Notes under the pieces: model-generated
Databases searched by the model: none
Seen by the model: only the letters and a program-made list of their open reading frames with translations
Told to the model about the DNA's origin: nothing
Shown here: piece by piece, positions 26,939 to 36,634 of the stretch
How positions within the stretch are numbered: position 1 is the first letter of the stretch
Layout of the letters: each line of letters starts with the position of its first letter
Translations under genes and position numbers: made by a program
From: Subtercola boreus
Lineage (GTDB): Bacteria > Actinomycetota > Actinomycetes > Actinomycetales > Microbacteriaceae
Length of the DNA stretch: 64,000 bases
Assembly: GCF_003399645.1 (NCBI RefSeq)
Contig: NZ_NBXD01000019.1
Location: 1 to 64,000, forward strand
Direction of reading: 5' to 3'

Positions 26939-29900
26939 CTAGGTGCGCGGCTTCTCTTTCATCTCGATCGTCTCGATCTCATCGCCGATCTGGATGTCGT
27001 TGAACTTGCCGAGACCGATACCGGCCTCGAAGTCCGTACGAACTTCGGTGACGTCGTCCTTGAAGCGACGCAGCGACTCGATCGCCAGGCTGTCGCCGAC
27101 CACGACGCCGTCGCGGATGACCCGCGCCTTGGCATTCCTCGTGATCGTGCCCGAGCGAACGATGACACCCGCGATGTTCCCGAACTTGGAGGAACGGAAG
27201 ATCTCGCGGATCTCGGCCACACCCGACTGCACCTCTTCGAACTCGGGCTTCAGCATGCCCTTGAGCGAGTTCTCGATGTCTTCGAGTGCGTTGTAAATGA
27301 CCGAGTAGAACCGCACGTCCACACCCTCGCGGGCCGCACGCTCGCGGGCCTTCGGGTCGGGGCGCACGTTGAACCCGATGATGATCGCGTTGTCGATCGT
27401 CGCCAGGTCGACGTCGGATGCCGTGACGGCACCGACACCGCGGTGGATGATGCGCAGCTGCACGCTGTCGTCGACCTCGATCTTGAGCAGCGACTCCTCG
27501 AGTGCTTCGACAGCACCGGAGACGTCACCCTTGATGATGAGGTTGAGCGACTCGACCTTGCCCTCTTCGAGAGCCTTGGTGAAGTCTTCGAGCGAGATGC
27601 GCTTGCGGGCACGGGCCAGCAGGGCGTTGCGCTCGACGGCCTCACGCTTCTCAGCGATCTGGCGGGCGGTGCGGTCTTCCTCGATGACGAGGAAGGTGTC
27701 ACCGGCGCGCGGCACCGACGACAGTCCCTGCACCTGCACGGGGCGGGAGGGCGTTGCGGCCTGGACCGCGACTCCGTTCTCGTCGTGCATGGCACGGACC
27801 CGACCGTAGGCGGTGCCGGCGACGATCGCGTCTCCGACATGCAGCGTTCCCGACTGGATGAGCACGGTCGCAACCGCACCACGGCCCTTGTCGAGCTTCG
27901 CCTCGATGGCGACACCACGGGCATCCTTGTTCGGGTTGGCGCGCAGGTCGAGGCCCGCGTCTGCGGTGAGCAGAACGGCATCGAGCAGCTTGTCGATGTT
28001 CACATTGTTGCGAGCAGAAACATCGACGAACATCACGTCTCCGCCGTACTCCTCCGCAACCAGGCCGAACTCGGTGAGCTGCTGGCGCACCTTCGCCGGG
28101 TTGGCCCCGGGAACGTCGATCTTGTTCACGGCGACCACGATCGGCACATTGGCGGCCTGCGCGTGGTTCAGCGCCTCGATCGTCTGCGGCATGATGCCGT
28201 CGTCTGCCGCCACCACGAGAACCGCGATGTCGGTGACCTGCGCACCACGGGCACGCATGGCGGTGAACGCCTCGTGACCGGGTGTGTCGATGAAGGTGAT
28301 GGCGCGTTCGATGCCCTCATGCTCGGCGACGACCTGGTAGGCACCGATGTGCTGGGTGATGCCACCCGCCTCACCGGCGACCACGTTCGCGTTGCGGATC
28401 GCGTCGAGAAGGCGCGTCTTACCATGGTCGACGTGACCCATGACGGTGACGACCGGCGGGCGGATCTCGAGCTCTTCATCGGTCTCTTCGGCGAGTTCTT
28501 CGTCGATGTCGATGTCGAACCCGAGCAGCAGCTCGCGGTCTTCGTCTTCGGGCGAGACCATCTGGATCTTGTAGCCGAGCTCGTCGCCGAGCACACCGAA
28601 GGTGGCCTCGTCGAGCGACTCTGTCGCCGTCGCCATCTCACCGAGGTGGAACAGCACGGTCACCAGGTTGCCCGGGCTCGCGTCGATCTTGTCGGCGAAG
28701 TCGGTGATGGATGCTCCACGGCGCAGACGCACGATGGTCGACCCGTCGCCGCGGGGCACACTCACGCCACCGAGCGACGGAGCCTCTCTGAGCTCGAATT
28801 CTGCTCTCTTCGTACGCTTCGACTTGCGCGCCTTGGCACGCCCGCCACCACGACCGAAGGCACCTGCGGTACCACCGCCGGGACCACGGCCACGGCCACC
28901 GGCACCACCCGCGGGGCGGGGTGCACCGAACGTGTTGCCGGGAGCGGCACCCGGGGCGCCACCGGGACGGAACCCACCGGCGCCGGCCGGGCGAGCACCA
29001 CCGGCACCGCCGGGACGGAACCCTCCGGCACCGGCCGGACGGGCGCCGAAGCCACCGGGGCGGTTGCCCTGGCCGGCTCCACCCGGACGCGGAGCGCCGG
29101 GGCGGGGTGCACCCGGGCGCGGGGCACCGGGACGCGGAATGTTACTGGGGGCAGAGCTGCCGCCGGCCGGTGCGCCGGGACGGGCGCCTGCGGCCGGAGC
29201 CGCACCCATTCCCTGCTGGCTGGCGAACGGGTTGTTGCCCGGGCGCGGTGCGCTGCCGGGGCGCTGCATGCCCTGGCTCGACGCGAACGGGTTGTTGCCG
29301 GGGCGCGGTCCGCCGGGGCGTGCCGCGCTGCCGGGGCGCGGGGCCGAGCCGTCGGTCGGGGCCGCTGTGTCGGTGGCGCCCGCTACGGGTGCACCGGGCG
29401 TGGCGGATGCCGCGGCGGGGGTCGACGACGGAGCCGCCGGCGCCTGGCCGCTGTTCGCGGGCGCCTCCGCGGAGGGGGTCGGGGTGGCCGGGGCCGGGAT
29501 CGCTGTGCGTGACGACTGGCTGGTCGGCGGAACCATCGCACCCGAGCGGCCCGGGCTGACCGCGGTGCGCGGCGCGGGAGCGCTCGATGACCCGCCGGAA
29601 GCGGGCGTCGAGGGCGCGGGCGCCGACGACGAGGTGGCTGGGGCTGGAGCCGAGGGCGCCGAGGGTGCCGGAGCCTTGGGTGCTGCGGGACCGGGACGGC
29701 CACCACCCGGACGAACGGCGGTAGCCGTCGCGGTGGCGGTGGATGATGCGCCGGGGACGCTCGCTCCGGCCGAGGCCTTCGCGCTCTCCTGCTGCAGCGC
29801 CTCTTTCAGGCGACGGGCAACGGGGGGTTCGATACTTGACGAAGGTCCCTTGACGAACTGGCCCATCTCTTTGAGCTTCGCCAGGGCGACCTTGCTGTCG

Positions 29901-29944
29901 ACGCCGAGTTCGCTTGCGATCTCGTGTACGCGTGGTTTTGCCAC
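26939..29944 (-). CDS. infB: Translation initiation factor IF-2
   Basis: IF-2 is the GTPase that brings initiator tRNA to the ribosome. The 1001-aa protein begins with an IF2-N module ([26 protein letters not shown]), followed by a ~300-residue Ala/Pro then Gly/Arg/Pro-rich linker. The G domain carries GHVDHGKT (G1), DTPGHEAF (G3) and NKID (G4), and the C-terminal domains end normally. The linker contains RPGAP and [14 protein letters not shown] repeats. GTG start with AAGGAG upstream. The gene sits between ylxR and rbfA. Confidence 0.96.
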   Translation of the reverse strand: MAKPRVHEIASELGVDSKVALAKLKEMGQFVKGPSSSIEPPVARRLKEALQQESAKASAGASVPGASSTATATATAVRPGGGRPGPAAPKAPAPSAPSAPAPATSSSAPAPSTPASGGSSSAPAPRTAVSPGRSGAMVPPTSQSSRTAIPAPATPTPSAEAPANSGQAPAAPSSTPAAASATPGAPVAGATDTAAPTDGSAPRPGSAARPGGPRPGNNPFASSQGMQRPGSAPRPGNNPFASQQGMGAAPAAGARPGAPAGGSSAPSNIPRPGAPRPGAPRPGAPRPGGAGQGNRPGGFGARPAGAGGFRPGGAGGARPAGAGGFRPGGAPGAAPGNTFGAPRPAGGAGGRGRGPGGGTAGAFGRGGGRAKARKSKRTKRAEFELREAPSLGGVSVPRGDGSTIVRLRRGASITDFADKIDASPGNLVTVLFHLGEMATATESLDEATFGVLGDELGYKIQMVSPEDEDRELLLGFDIDIDEELAEETDEELEIRPPVVTVMGHVDHGKTRLLDAIRNANVVAGEAGGITQHIGAYQVVAEHEGIERAITFIDTPGHEAFTAMRARGAQVTDIAVLVVAADDGIMPQTIEALNHAQAANVPIVVAVNKIDVPGANPAKVRQQLTEFGLVAEEYGGDVMFVDVSARNNVNIDKLLDAVLLTADAGLDLRANPNKDARGVAIEAKLDKGRGAVATVLIQSGTLHVGDAIVAGTAYGRVRAMHDENGVAVQAATPSRPVQVQGLSSVPRAGDTFLVIEEDRTARQIAEKREAVERNALLARARKRISLEDFTKALEEGKVESLNLIIKGDVSGAVEALEESLLKIEVDDSVQLRIIHRGVGAVTASDVDLATIDNAIIIGFNVRPDPKARERAAREGVDVRFYSVIYNALEDIENSLKGMLKPEFEEVQSGVAEIREIFRSSKFGNIAGVIVRSGTITRNAKARVIRDGVVVGDSLAIESLRRFKDDVTEVRTDFEAGIGLGKFNDIQIGDEIETIEMKEKPRT
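28900..29330 (-). repeat. RPG-rich repeat region inside infB
   Basis: The linker codes for tandem RPGAP units and for [15 protein letters not shown] units, giving imperfect GC-rich DNA repeats. Such linkers vary in length between strains; the fold of IF-2 does not depend on them. Confidence 0.6.
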
Positions 29945-30033
29945 AATTCTCCTTGTTCGGGCCGTGACCCCGAACAGGGACGGCCTTATTTGCTGGCGGA
30001 ACTCATTTCGAGCCGCTCATCAGTTGGCGTTCA

Positions 30034-30291
30034 TTACTTGTTCACAGTGGCGTTCAGCCTTGTCTCTAGTTCGGAAATGTCGAGTTGCTTGTCAGTACGC
30101 AACGCCCGGCCGAAGGCCCGACGTTTCACGGCGTTCTGAAAACACTGTGTGCTCGCATGCAGGTACGCACCGCGGCCCGGCAACACGCCCGCGTCATCGA
30201 CGACGAGCAGTGATTCTGGGGCCACGACCCTGAGGAGGGACGATTTCTCGGCGCGTGCTCGGCAACCGACGCACGTTCTTACGGGTTCCAT
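30034..30291 (-). CDS. ylxR: YlxR family RNA-binding protein
   Basis: YlxR (DUF448) is a small RNA-binding protein encoded between nusA and infB; homologues have been linked to RNase P. Motifs: RTCVGCRARAEKSSLLRVV near the start, GRGAYLHAS and CFQNAVKRRAFGRAL. I choose ATG 30291 (85 aa), where the conserved part begins; a GTG at 30327 would add 12 residues. It lies in the nusA-ylxR-infB order. Confidence 0.9.
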   Translation of the reverse strand: MEPVRTCVGCRARAEKSSLLRVVAPESLLVVDDAGVLPGRGAYLHASTQCFQNAVKRRAFGRALRTDKQLDISELETRLNATVNK

Positions 30292-30357
30292 TCTAGCACC
30301 GCCAAATTTTGATCTGTCGGTCTCCACGCCGTCGATACTGGCGAATGGATGTTTCGA

Positions 30358-31467
30358 CTAGTCATCCTCGAGGATCGAGTCGGGCTGGATGTCGATCTTC
30401 GCGCCGGTGAGTTTGGCGGCGAGACGGGCGTTCTGCCCCTCTTTGCCGATGGCGAGCGAGAGCTGGTAGTCGGGAACGAGGGCACGCACAGCCTTCAGCG
30501 AGGCGTCGATCACGAACGAGCTCGTCACCTTCGCGGGTGAGAGCGCGTTGGCGACGAAGGTCGGCAGGTCATCCGAATAGTCGACAATGTCGATCTTCTC
30601 GTTGCCGAGCTCATTCGTCACGGCGCGCACGCGCTGGCCGAGTTCGCCGATGCAGGCGCCCTTGGCATTGATGCCGGACTCGGTCGCGCGAACCGCGATC
30701 TTGGTGCGGTGGCCGGCCTCGCGGGCGAGCGACACGATCTCGACGACCCCGCTCGCGATCTCGGGAACCTCGAGGGCGAACAGCTTGCGAACCAGTGACG
30801 GGTGCGTGCGGGACACCGTGATCTGCGGGCCCTTCAGACCACGCGCAACCGCCGTGACATAGACGCGGATGCGGTTGCCGTGCGTGTAGGTCTCACCGGC
30901 CACCTGCTCCTCGGGAGGCATGATCGCCTCCACCGTGCCGAGATCGACGTGGATCATGCGCGGGTTCGGCCCCTGCTGGATGACGCCGGCGACGATGTCA
31001 CCCTCACGGCCCTTGAACTCGCCGAGCACGGCGTCGTCGGCGATGTCGCGCAGGCGCTGGTTGATGACCTGCTTCGCAGCGAACGCAGCGATGCGGCCGA
31101 AGTCGCTCGGGTTGTCTTCACTCTCGCCGATGACCATTCCGTCGTCGTCGAGCTCGGGCACGAAGATGCTCACGTGGCCCGTCTTGCGATCCAGGTGCAC
31201 GCGGGCCTTGGCGGCATCCGTGTGCGCGGGCGGCGTGTGCGCCGCGGGCTCCTGGTCGGGGCGCACCGCGTGCGAGCGCACGGCGCCGGAGCGGTCTGCA
31301 CCGCGGTCGCCGCCGCGCGCTCCCGCGGGCGGGGCGACATGCTCGGCCTGGCCGGTGTGCTTCAGGTAGGCGGTGAGGATCGCCTGTTCGATGATCTGCA
31401 CAAGCTCTTCAAAGGGAATCTCGCGTTCGCGTTCCATGAGCTTGAGCACGCTGAGGTCGATGTCCAC
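30358..31467 (-). CDS. nusA: Transcription termination/antitermination protein NusA
   Basis: NusA binds RNA polymerase and nascent RNA. The N-terminal domain (EREIPFEELVQIIEQAILTAYLKHTGQ) is followed by an S1 domain (LGEFKGREGDIVAGVIQQ) and two KH domains (GACIGELGQRVRAVTNELGNEKIDIV; YQLSLAIGKEGQNARLAAKLTG). Residues about 41-87 are an Ala/His/Pro/Arg-rich insertion between the N-terminal domain and the ARVHLDRKTGHV strand that normally follows directly. GTG start with a strong AAGAAGGAGG site. It is downstream of oleD, with 63 bp between; a TATTCT hexamer at 31534-31539 on its strand overlaps the oleD end. Confidence 0.95.
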   Translation of the reverse strand: MDIDLSVLKLMEREREIPFEELVQIIEQAILTAYLKHTGQAEHVAPPAGARGGDRGADRSGAVRSHAVRPDQEPAAHTPPAHTDAAKARVHLDRKTGHVSIFVPELDDDGMVIGESEDNPSDFGRIAAFAAKQVINQRLRDIADDAVLGEFKGREGDIVAGVIQQGPNPRMIHVDLGTVEAIMPPEEQVAGETYTHGNRIRVYVTAVARGLKGPQITVSRTHPSLVRKLFALEVPEIASGVVEIVSLAREAGHRTKIAVRATESGINAKGACIGELGQRVRAVTNELGNEKIDIVDYSDDLPTFVANALSPAKVTSSFVIDASLKAVRALVPDYQLSLAIGKEGQNARLAAKLTGAKIDIQPDSILEDD

Positions 31468-31507
31468 GGCCGGCCTCCTTCTTTTACGTATTCAGTTGAT
31501 GTGGCAC

Positions 31508-31524
31508 GCAGATCCATGATCTGC
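31508..31524. promoter_or_regulatory. 17-bp perfect palindrome between oleD and nusA
   Basis: GCAGATC-CAT-GATCTGC has 7-bp arms with a 3-nt centre. It lies 7 bp after the oleD stop codon and about 40 bp before the nusA start, just downstream of a TATTCT hexamer (31534-31539, minus strand). It could be an operator or a 5' RNA hairpin of the nusA transcript. Confidence 0.5.
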
Positions 31525-31530
31525 AACTCC

Positions 31531-32520
31531 CTAGAATAGCCGATCGGCCGGTGCCGTGGCATACCAGAGGCGAAGCCTCTCGATCCCCGCGTCGAGGCTG
31601 ACGCTCGGCTGCCAGGCCAGGGCTGCCCGGGTCTCGCGCTGGTCGTACCAGTGCGAGGTCGAGAGCTGCTCCGCCAGGAAGCGGGTCATCGGGGGTTCGT
31701 CGGCACCCGGATGCACGGACCACACACGCTCGATGAGCCCGCCGGCACCCCGTGCCACGGCTGCGGGAACACTCCACGCGGGCGCAGGAACCCCGGCCGC
31801 GCCGCAGATGGCCGCCAGCAGCTCGGCGACCGTGCGCGGCTCCCCGTTCGTGACCACGAACGACCGTCCGTGAACCTCGGCAGCGCGGTCGAGTGCAGCG
31901 GCGATGGCCGAGGCGGCATTGTCGACGTAGGTGGTGTCGATGAGCGCGAGTCCGCCGCCGAGCAACGGCAGCCGGCGGCGGCGGGCCCGCTCGACGACCC
32001 GCTCGATCAGCTGGGTGTCGCCCGGACCCCACACGATGTGCGGGCGTACCGCCACCACACTGAATCCGGGCCCGTCGGCCTCGAGGGCGAGCAGTTCGGC
32101 CGCCGCCTTCGAACGCGCGTACTCCCCGCGGGCCCGTGCAGGGTCGGCCGCCCGTGCACCATCCCCCACGATCGACAGCCCCGCGTGCGCGACCGAAGGC
32201 GACGAGACCATCACGAAGCGATGAGCTCCCGCCCGGCGCGCGGCCTCGACGAGGGTCCGGGTTCCCTCGACGTTGACCGCGTTGAACTCCTCAGCGCGGC
32301 CCGCGAACGACACCTTCGCCGCGAGATGGATGACCGCGTCGACGCCCTCGACCGCCGCCGTCACGGCACCGCGGTCGGTCACGGAGCCCCGGGCATCCTG
32401 CACCCCCTCGATGCTCGAGGCACCGCGCTGGAAGGTGCGCACAGCGTGGCCCGACTCGAGCACGGTGCGGGCGACGGTGCGGCCGAGCATCCCGCTCGCC
32501 CCGGTGACGAGCACCCTCAC
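31531..32520 (-). CDS. oleD: OleD-type NAD(P)-dependent beta-keto/hydroxy acid reductase of olefin synthesis
   Basis: The ~329-aa protein is an extended SDR beginning VRVLVTGASGMLGRTVARTVLESG, with the catalytic YARSKAAAEL (YxxxK) and VRPHIVWGPGDTQLIERVVERARRRRLPLLGGG of 3-beta-HSD-like enzymes. Alone it would be called an NAD-dependent epimerase. Directly following oleA and a fused oleBC in the same direction, it is best read as OleD, which reduces the 2-alkyl-3-ketoacid made by OleA to the 2-alkyl-3-hydroxyacid. The start is GTG 32520; the frame upstream is low-complexity. It is 52 bp after oleBC. Confidence 0.85.
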   Translation of the reverse strand: MRVLVTGASGMLGRTVARTVLESGHAVRTFQRGASSIEGVQDARGSVTDRGAVTAAVEGVDAVIHLAAKVSFAGRAEEFNAVNVEGTRTLVEAARRAGAHRFVMVSSPSVAHAGLSIVGDGARAADPARARGEYARSKAAAELLALEADGPGFSVVAVRPHIVWGPGDTQLIERVVERARRRRLPLLGGGLALIDTTYVDNAASAIAAALDRAAEVHGRSFVVTNGEPRTVAELLAAICGAAGVPAPAWSVPAAVARGAGGLIERVWSVHPGADEPPMTRFLAEQLSTSHWYDQRETRAALAWQPSVSLDAGIERLRLWYATAPADRLF

Positions 32521-32572
32521 CGCGCATCCGTCCCGGGGTCGAGGAACATCGGCCCGGTCATTCCGCCGAGGG

Positions 32573-35473
32573 TCACGGCCTCTGCCGCCGACCGCCGGCC
32601 AGGACCGCCGCGGCCCAGACAGCCAGAGCGCTGCGGTCGATCTTCGAGTTGTGGCGGATGTCGGTGGGCAGCTCGGCGACCACCAGCACGGCGACGACGT
32701 CGACTCCGGATACACGGCGAACCTCGGCCGCGAGCTCGGGCGCGGCGACGGTGACGGGCCGACGGGTGCGTCTGCGGGTGGGCTCGGTGGGCTCGGTGGG
32801 CTCGACGACGGCGACGACCTGCTGGGTGCCGCGGGGGCCGACGCCGACGAAGGCCGCGCGGCGCACACCCGGCAGGCGTTCGGTGGACTGTTCGGGGCCG
32901 ACGGGGGTCAGGATGCCCGTGGCCGTGGTGATCACGTGTGGCAGGCGGCCCTCGACCCAGAGTCGTCCGCGGGAGTCGAAGCGTCCGACGTCGCCGGTGC
33001 GGTGCCAGCGCTGGGCGGTGCGGGGAGGTGCGGCGGTGCGGGGCCGTGCGGCGGCGCTGGGCGTGCCGCGGGTGGCCTCGCGGTCGGTCAGCCAGAGCTG
33101 GTCGTAGTGGTCTTTGAGGTGGGCAGCGGAGACGACGATCTCTCCGGTGACGCCGGGTTCGGTGGAGAGCGGGCCGGATGCGACGCCGAGTTCGTCGAGG
33201 GCGCTCAGACGCAGCTCGACTCCGTCGACGGGGGTGCCGACGCAGACGCCCACAGGGGCGGGTGGCGCGCCTGACTCCCCCGCTGCCTCTGCCTCAGCCT
33301 CAGCCTCAGCCTCCAGGATCTGCTCGAGGGTGATGTCGGTCATCAGCAGGCCCTCGGTCATGCCGTACGGGGTGTGGATGCTGGCGGAAGGCACCAACGC
33401 CTGCACCCGCTGCAGGAGCGGGGCGGGCAGTGGCGCACCTGCTGAGAGCAGCGTCGTCACGCGGCCGAGGGCCGTGCGCTCGGCGGTGGTCAGGGCATCC
33501 GGCGTCGCGAGAACGTTCCGCAGGGCGGCGGGCGAGGCGAACGCGACCGTGGCGTCGACCGCCTGCGCCGCCTGGGCGAAGGCGTGGGCGGTGAGGGTCT
33601 TGGGTGAAGTGACGTTCATCGCCGGGGTGACCGACGTGGCTCCGAGCGCCGGGCCGAGCAGCGCGAACGGCGCGAACCCGGCGACGAGCCCCGTGCCCGG
33701 CCCGATGTCGTACCGGGCGCGCAGCACTTCCACCAGTGCGCTCAACTGCCGGTGCGTGTACACGACACCCTTGGCGGGCCCTGTCGACCCCGAGGTGAAA
33801 AGGATCGCGGCGACCGTGTCGGCGATGGCTTCCGCAGGGCCTTCCGCGGAGGCCTCCGCCTCCTCCTCACCCGCGCCGACCCCGACCGTGGAGGCAGGGC
33901 TCCGCGCGAGGTCGGGCCCGCGGAGCGGGGCGGCGGTCGCGGCGCCGAGGCGCACCAGCTGCGGGAGGGAGCGGGTGACGCCGAGGGCTGCGGCGACCGG
34001 CGACGGGAGTGTCGTCGTGGAGATCTTCTGGCCGGGCCAGCCGAGGGTGCGGGCGGCGGCCAGCGCGGTCCCGATGCCGATGATGTGGTCGGGGCGGGCG
34101 CCGCGCACGGCGCGGCCGAGACCGGCGAGACCGAGCCCGGCATCGGCGACCACGACGACGGCTCCTAGGCGCAGGCAGGCGTAGAGCACCGCGGTGAGAT
34201 CGGCGCCCGGCGGAACCAGGAGTGACACCCGGTGCCCGCGCTTCACCCCAGACGCTGCGAGCCCGGCAGCGACGTCGTCGACGCGGCGCGCGAGCAGACG
34301 CCAACTGACGGTACGGATGCCGCTCCGCCGCGGGGCGCCCCGCGGCGCCATCTCGACGACGGCCGCGGAAGAGTCGTCGAAGCGCTCGTCGAGGGTGGCC
34401 CACAGCGGCCGGAACGCGGGCTCCGCAGTGTGGGGAGCCGGCGAATCGGGCACCTCGGTCAGTGCAGCAGCCGTCGCCTTGCCCGGCACCGTGAAATTGT
34501 CGGCCAGCCAGGCCAGCATCATCGGCGCCACGGGCACGTCTTCGCCCACCAGGTGACCGGCCTTCTCGAAGCGGGTCACGTCGGCGTGCGGCAGACGGCG
34601 CAGCAGGTCGCCGAGATAACGGTCGCTGAAGACCGTGTCGCGAGGGCCCCAGAGCATCAGCGCCGGCACCGTGAGACGCGCCACGGCCGATGACACCCGG
34701 CGGAGTTCGGCGAAGCTCCGGTGCGAGGCGTCGACCGGGATATCCGCGACGAATGCACCGATGCCGGCTCGGCGAGCTGTCGACCGATAAGGAGCGCGAA
34801 AGGCCCGCCGAACATCCGGAGCCAGCGCCGGATGTGCAATCGCCAGCGTCGTATCGAGGAACGCTGTCGTTCGCACGGTGCTGGCGGCCAGGAGCGATCG
34901 CTGCAGCACGAGGCGCAGGGCGGCCGGCAGCGGTGCGTTCTCGGGCTGGTGAACAGCGGTGTTGAGCAGCATCACCCCCGCCAGCAGCTCAGGATGATCG
35001 ACCGCCCAGCCGAGCGAGACCACACCGCCCCAGTCGTGGCCCAGCGTGACGACCGGGCCGCCAACGCTGAGCGCGTCCGTCAGTGCTCCGAGGTCGGCGA
35101 CGCGCTCAGGGAGGCTGCGATCGACGCCGGTGCGTTCGGAGAAACCCATGTCGAGCTGGTCGACAGCGATGACCCGCCAGACGGGATGCTCCGCTTCACC
35201 GCTGAGCGCAGCATCCGTCGCCGCCGCCAGCACCGACCGCCAGAGGTACGACCAGGTGGGGTTACCGTGCACCGCCAGGATGGTGCCGGTCGGCGTGCGC
35301 CCGGCCTCCTCGAGCAGCCCGAGGTTGTCGAGCAGATGCCAGGTGCGGGACACTCCCGCCGAGTCTGGAGCCGTCACCAGCCGGGACCACCGCTCGTCGA
35401 GGCCCGGGAACTCCCCGGACGGTCCGTGACTGTGCGGCAGTGACGCCGGTTCGAGCGTGGGCTTCGGGCTCAC
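32573..35473 (-). CDS. oleBC: OleBC fusion: beta-lactone decarboxylase plus beta-lactone synthetase
   Basis: Residues 1-330 are a haloalkane-dehalogenase-like alpha/beta hydrolase (OleB): VHGNPTWSYLWR at 68-79, the nucleophile Asp147 in GHDWGG, Asp279 in GPRDTVF and His307 in KAGHLVG. Residues from about 355 to 966 are an AMP-forming ligase (OleC): phosphate loop FTSGSTGPAKG at 559-569, TPYGMTEGL at 701-709, a DVGRFDSRGRLWVEGR hinge and a C-terminal HNSKIDRSAL Lys. OleC turns the beta-hydroxyacid into a beta-lactone with ATP; OleB removes CO2 to give the cis-olefin. The fusion is typical of actinobacteria such as Micrococcus. GTG start overlaps the oleA stop by one base. Confidence 0.9.
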   Translation of the reverse strand: MSPKPTLEPASLPHSHGPSGEFPGLDERWSRLVTAPDSAGVSRTWHLLDNLGLLEEAGRTPTGTILAVHGNPTWSYLWRSVLAAATDAALSGEAEHPVWRVIAVDQLDMGFSERTGVDRSLPERVADLGALTDALSVGGPVVTLGHDWGGVVSLGWAVDHPELLAGVMLLNTAVHQPENAPLPAALRLVLQRSLLAASTVRTTAFLDTTLAIAHPALAPDVRRAFRAPYRSTARRAGIGAFVADIPVDASHRSFAELRRVSSAVARLTVPALMLWGPRDTVFSDRYLGDLLRRLPHADVTRFEKAGHLVGEDVPVAPMMLAWLADNFTVPGKATAAALTEVPDSPAPHTAEPAFRPLWATLDERFDDSSAAVVEMAPRGAPRRSGIRTVSWRLLARRVDDVAAGLAASGVKRGHRVSLLVPPGADLTAVLYACLRLGAVVVVADAGLGLAGLGRAVRGARPDHIIGIGTALAAARTLGWPGQKISTTTLPSPVAAALGVTRSLPQLVRLGAATAAPLRGPDLARSPASTVGVGAGEEEAEASAEGPAEAIADTVAAILFTSGSTGPAKGVVYTHRQLSALVEVLRARYDIGPGTGLVAGFAPFALLGPALGATSVTPAMNVTSPKTLTAHAFAQAAQAVDATVAFASPAALRNVLATPDALTTAERTALGRVTTLLSAGAPLPAPLLQRVQALVPSASIHTPYGMTEGLLMTDITLEQILEAEAEAEAEAAGESGAPPAPVGVCVGTPVDGVELRLSALDELGVASGPLSTEPGVTGEIVVSAAHLKDHYDQLWLTDREATRGTPSAAARPRTAAPPRTAQRWHRTGDVGRFDSRGRLWVEGRLPHVITTATGILTPVGPEQSTERLPGVRRAAFVGVGPRGTQQVVAVVEPTEPTEPTRRRTRRPVTVAAPELAAEVRRVSGVDVVAVLVVAELPTDIRHNSKIDRSALAVWAAAVLAGGRRQRP
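33285..33314. repeat. Hexamer repeat (GCCTCN)x5 inside oleBC
   Basis: Five consecutive GCCTCA-type hexamers encode (Glu-Ala)5 on the minus strand, within a surface loop of the OleC domain. In-frame hexamers can change number without breaking the frame. Confidence 0.7.
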
Positions 35474-36498
35474 TACCAGACGATCTCGGTCATGGCCGTG
35501 TTGATGCCCGACCCGACCCCCATGCAGAGCACACGGTTGCCCTTGACGAGCTTCGACGACTCCAGCGCCAGAGTCATCGGCAGCGAGGCCGGGCCGACAT
35601 TGCCGAGTTCGGGGTAGGTGAGCGGAATCTTCTGGCGGTCGAGCTTGGCGGCCTTGACGATCGAATCGGTGTGTACGTCAGAGACCTGGTGGAGGATGTA
35701 GCGGTCCATCTTCTGCCAGTCCCACGAGCCCTTGGCCTCTTTCCAGGCCTCGACGACCAGAGCCATGCCGCCCGCCAGCAGTTCCTTGGTGTGGGTGAAC
35801 ATGCCGTCCTTGTCGCCGACGCAGAGCAGGTGGTGCTCGGTGCCGGCCCGAGAGATGCCGCCCATGATGCGGTGGCCTTCGGGATGCTTGTCGGCCGGGC
35901 CGAGCACGGCCGCCGCGGCGCCGGAACCCAGCGTCAGCGACGCGAATTCATTCACGAAGTCCTTGCGCGAGATGCCCGGCTGAGAGAGGCGGTGGATCGT
36001 GTTGGCCTGGATCTCGTTCGAGTCTTCACCGTCGACGATCACGGCGTACTTGATCTGGCCGGAGTCGATCATCTGCGACGCGAGCGTCATACCGTTCACG
36101 AAACCGAGGCACGCGTTCGTGATGTCGAAGTTCATCGCCGACGACGGCAGGCCGAGGGCGTGGTGGATGCCCACCGCCACACTCGGTTCCAGGTGCTTGC
36201 GGGTGACCGACGTGTTGATCAGCAGGCCGACGTCTTTCGGGTCGACGTTCGCTTCGCGGAGGGCCTCGCCCGCGGCTCCGGCGGCGGCCTCGTCGAAGGT
36301 GCCCGTGTCGTCCCAATTGCGGCGGGAGATGACACCGGCGACCCGCTGCAGGAGGCCCGTGGGCAGACGGAGGCGCGTGAGGGCCTCTGCCAGACGGATG
36401 TCGATCTCCTCAGACGTCACCACGAGCGGCGCGAGTCGCGCTTTCACCGCGAGCAGAGCGGAGTTCTGATGCCGAAAAGTGGCATTCGATTCAGTCAA
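35473..36498 (-). CDS. oleA: OleA-type thiolase (head-to-head acyl-CoA condensation)
   Basis: OleA condenses two fatty acyl-CoAs to a 2-alkyl-3-ketoacid. The 341-aa protein has a KAS III/thiolase fold: the nucleophile Cys130 in TNACLGFVNG, His in YILHQVSD and Asn in GNVGPASLP. Glu104 (KHLEPSVA) lies 26 residues before the Cys, the same spacing as the Glu117/Cys143 pair of Xanthomonas campestris OleA, a mark that separates OleA from ordinary KAS III. The start is TTG 36498 with AAGGA upstream (36504-36508). A TAGACT hexamer on the minus strand at 36565-36570 is a -10 candidate. Confidence 0.9.
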   Translation of the reverse strand: MTESNATFRHQNSALLAVKARLAPLVVTSEEIDIRLAEALTRLRLPTGLLQRVAGVISRRNWDDTGTFDEAAAGAAGEALREANVDPKDVGLLINTSVTRKHLEPSVAVGIHHALGLPSSAMNFDITNACLGFVNGMTLASQMIDSGQIKYAVIVDGEDSNEIQANTIHRLSQPGISRKDFVNEFASLTLGSGAAAAVLGPADKHPEGHRIMGGISRAGTEHHLLCVGDKDGMFTHTKELLAGGMALVVEAWKEAKGSWDWQKMDRYILHQVSDVHTDSIVKAAKLDRQKIPLTYPELGNVGPASLPMTLALESSKLVKGNRVLCMGVGSGINTAMTEIVW

Positions 36499-36564
36499 TG
36501 GAGTCCTTCATACGCGCTGTGCAGATACGCCTCGTGCAGCCGACCTGTGGCGGCACATCGATCA

Positions 36565-36570
36565 AGTCTA
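36565..36570 (-). promoter_or_regulatory. Candidate -10 (TAGACT) for the ole operon
   Basis: TAGACT on the minus strand would give a leader of about 60 nt ending with the AAGGA site of oleA. It suggests that the ole genes can be transcribed separately from proS. No strong -35 is seen. Confidence 0.35.
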
Positions 36571-36634
36571 GGTTGAGCTGGTTGTGAGTTGCCCCACGGA
36601 GGTACCGATTCCCGTCGGGGGTCTCGGCGTGCTA

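Noticed and set aside
27443-29512. 689-aa plus-strand open frame antisense to infB
   Set aside because: Shadow of the IF-2 coding frame; no domain recognised.
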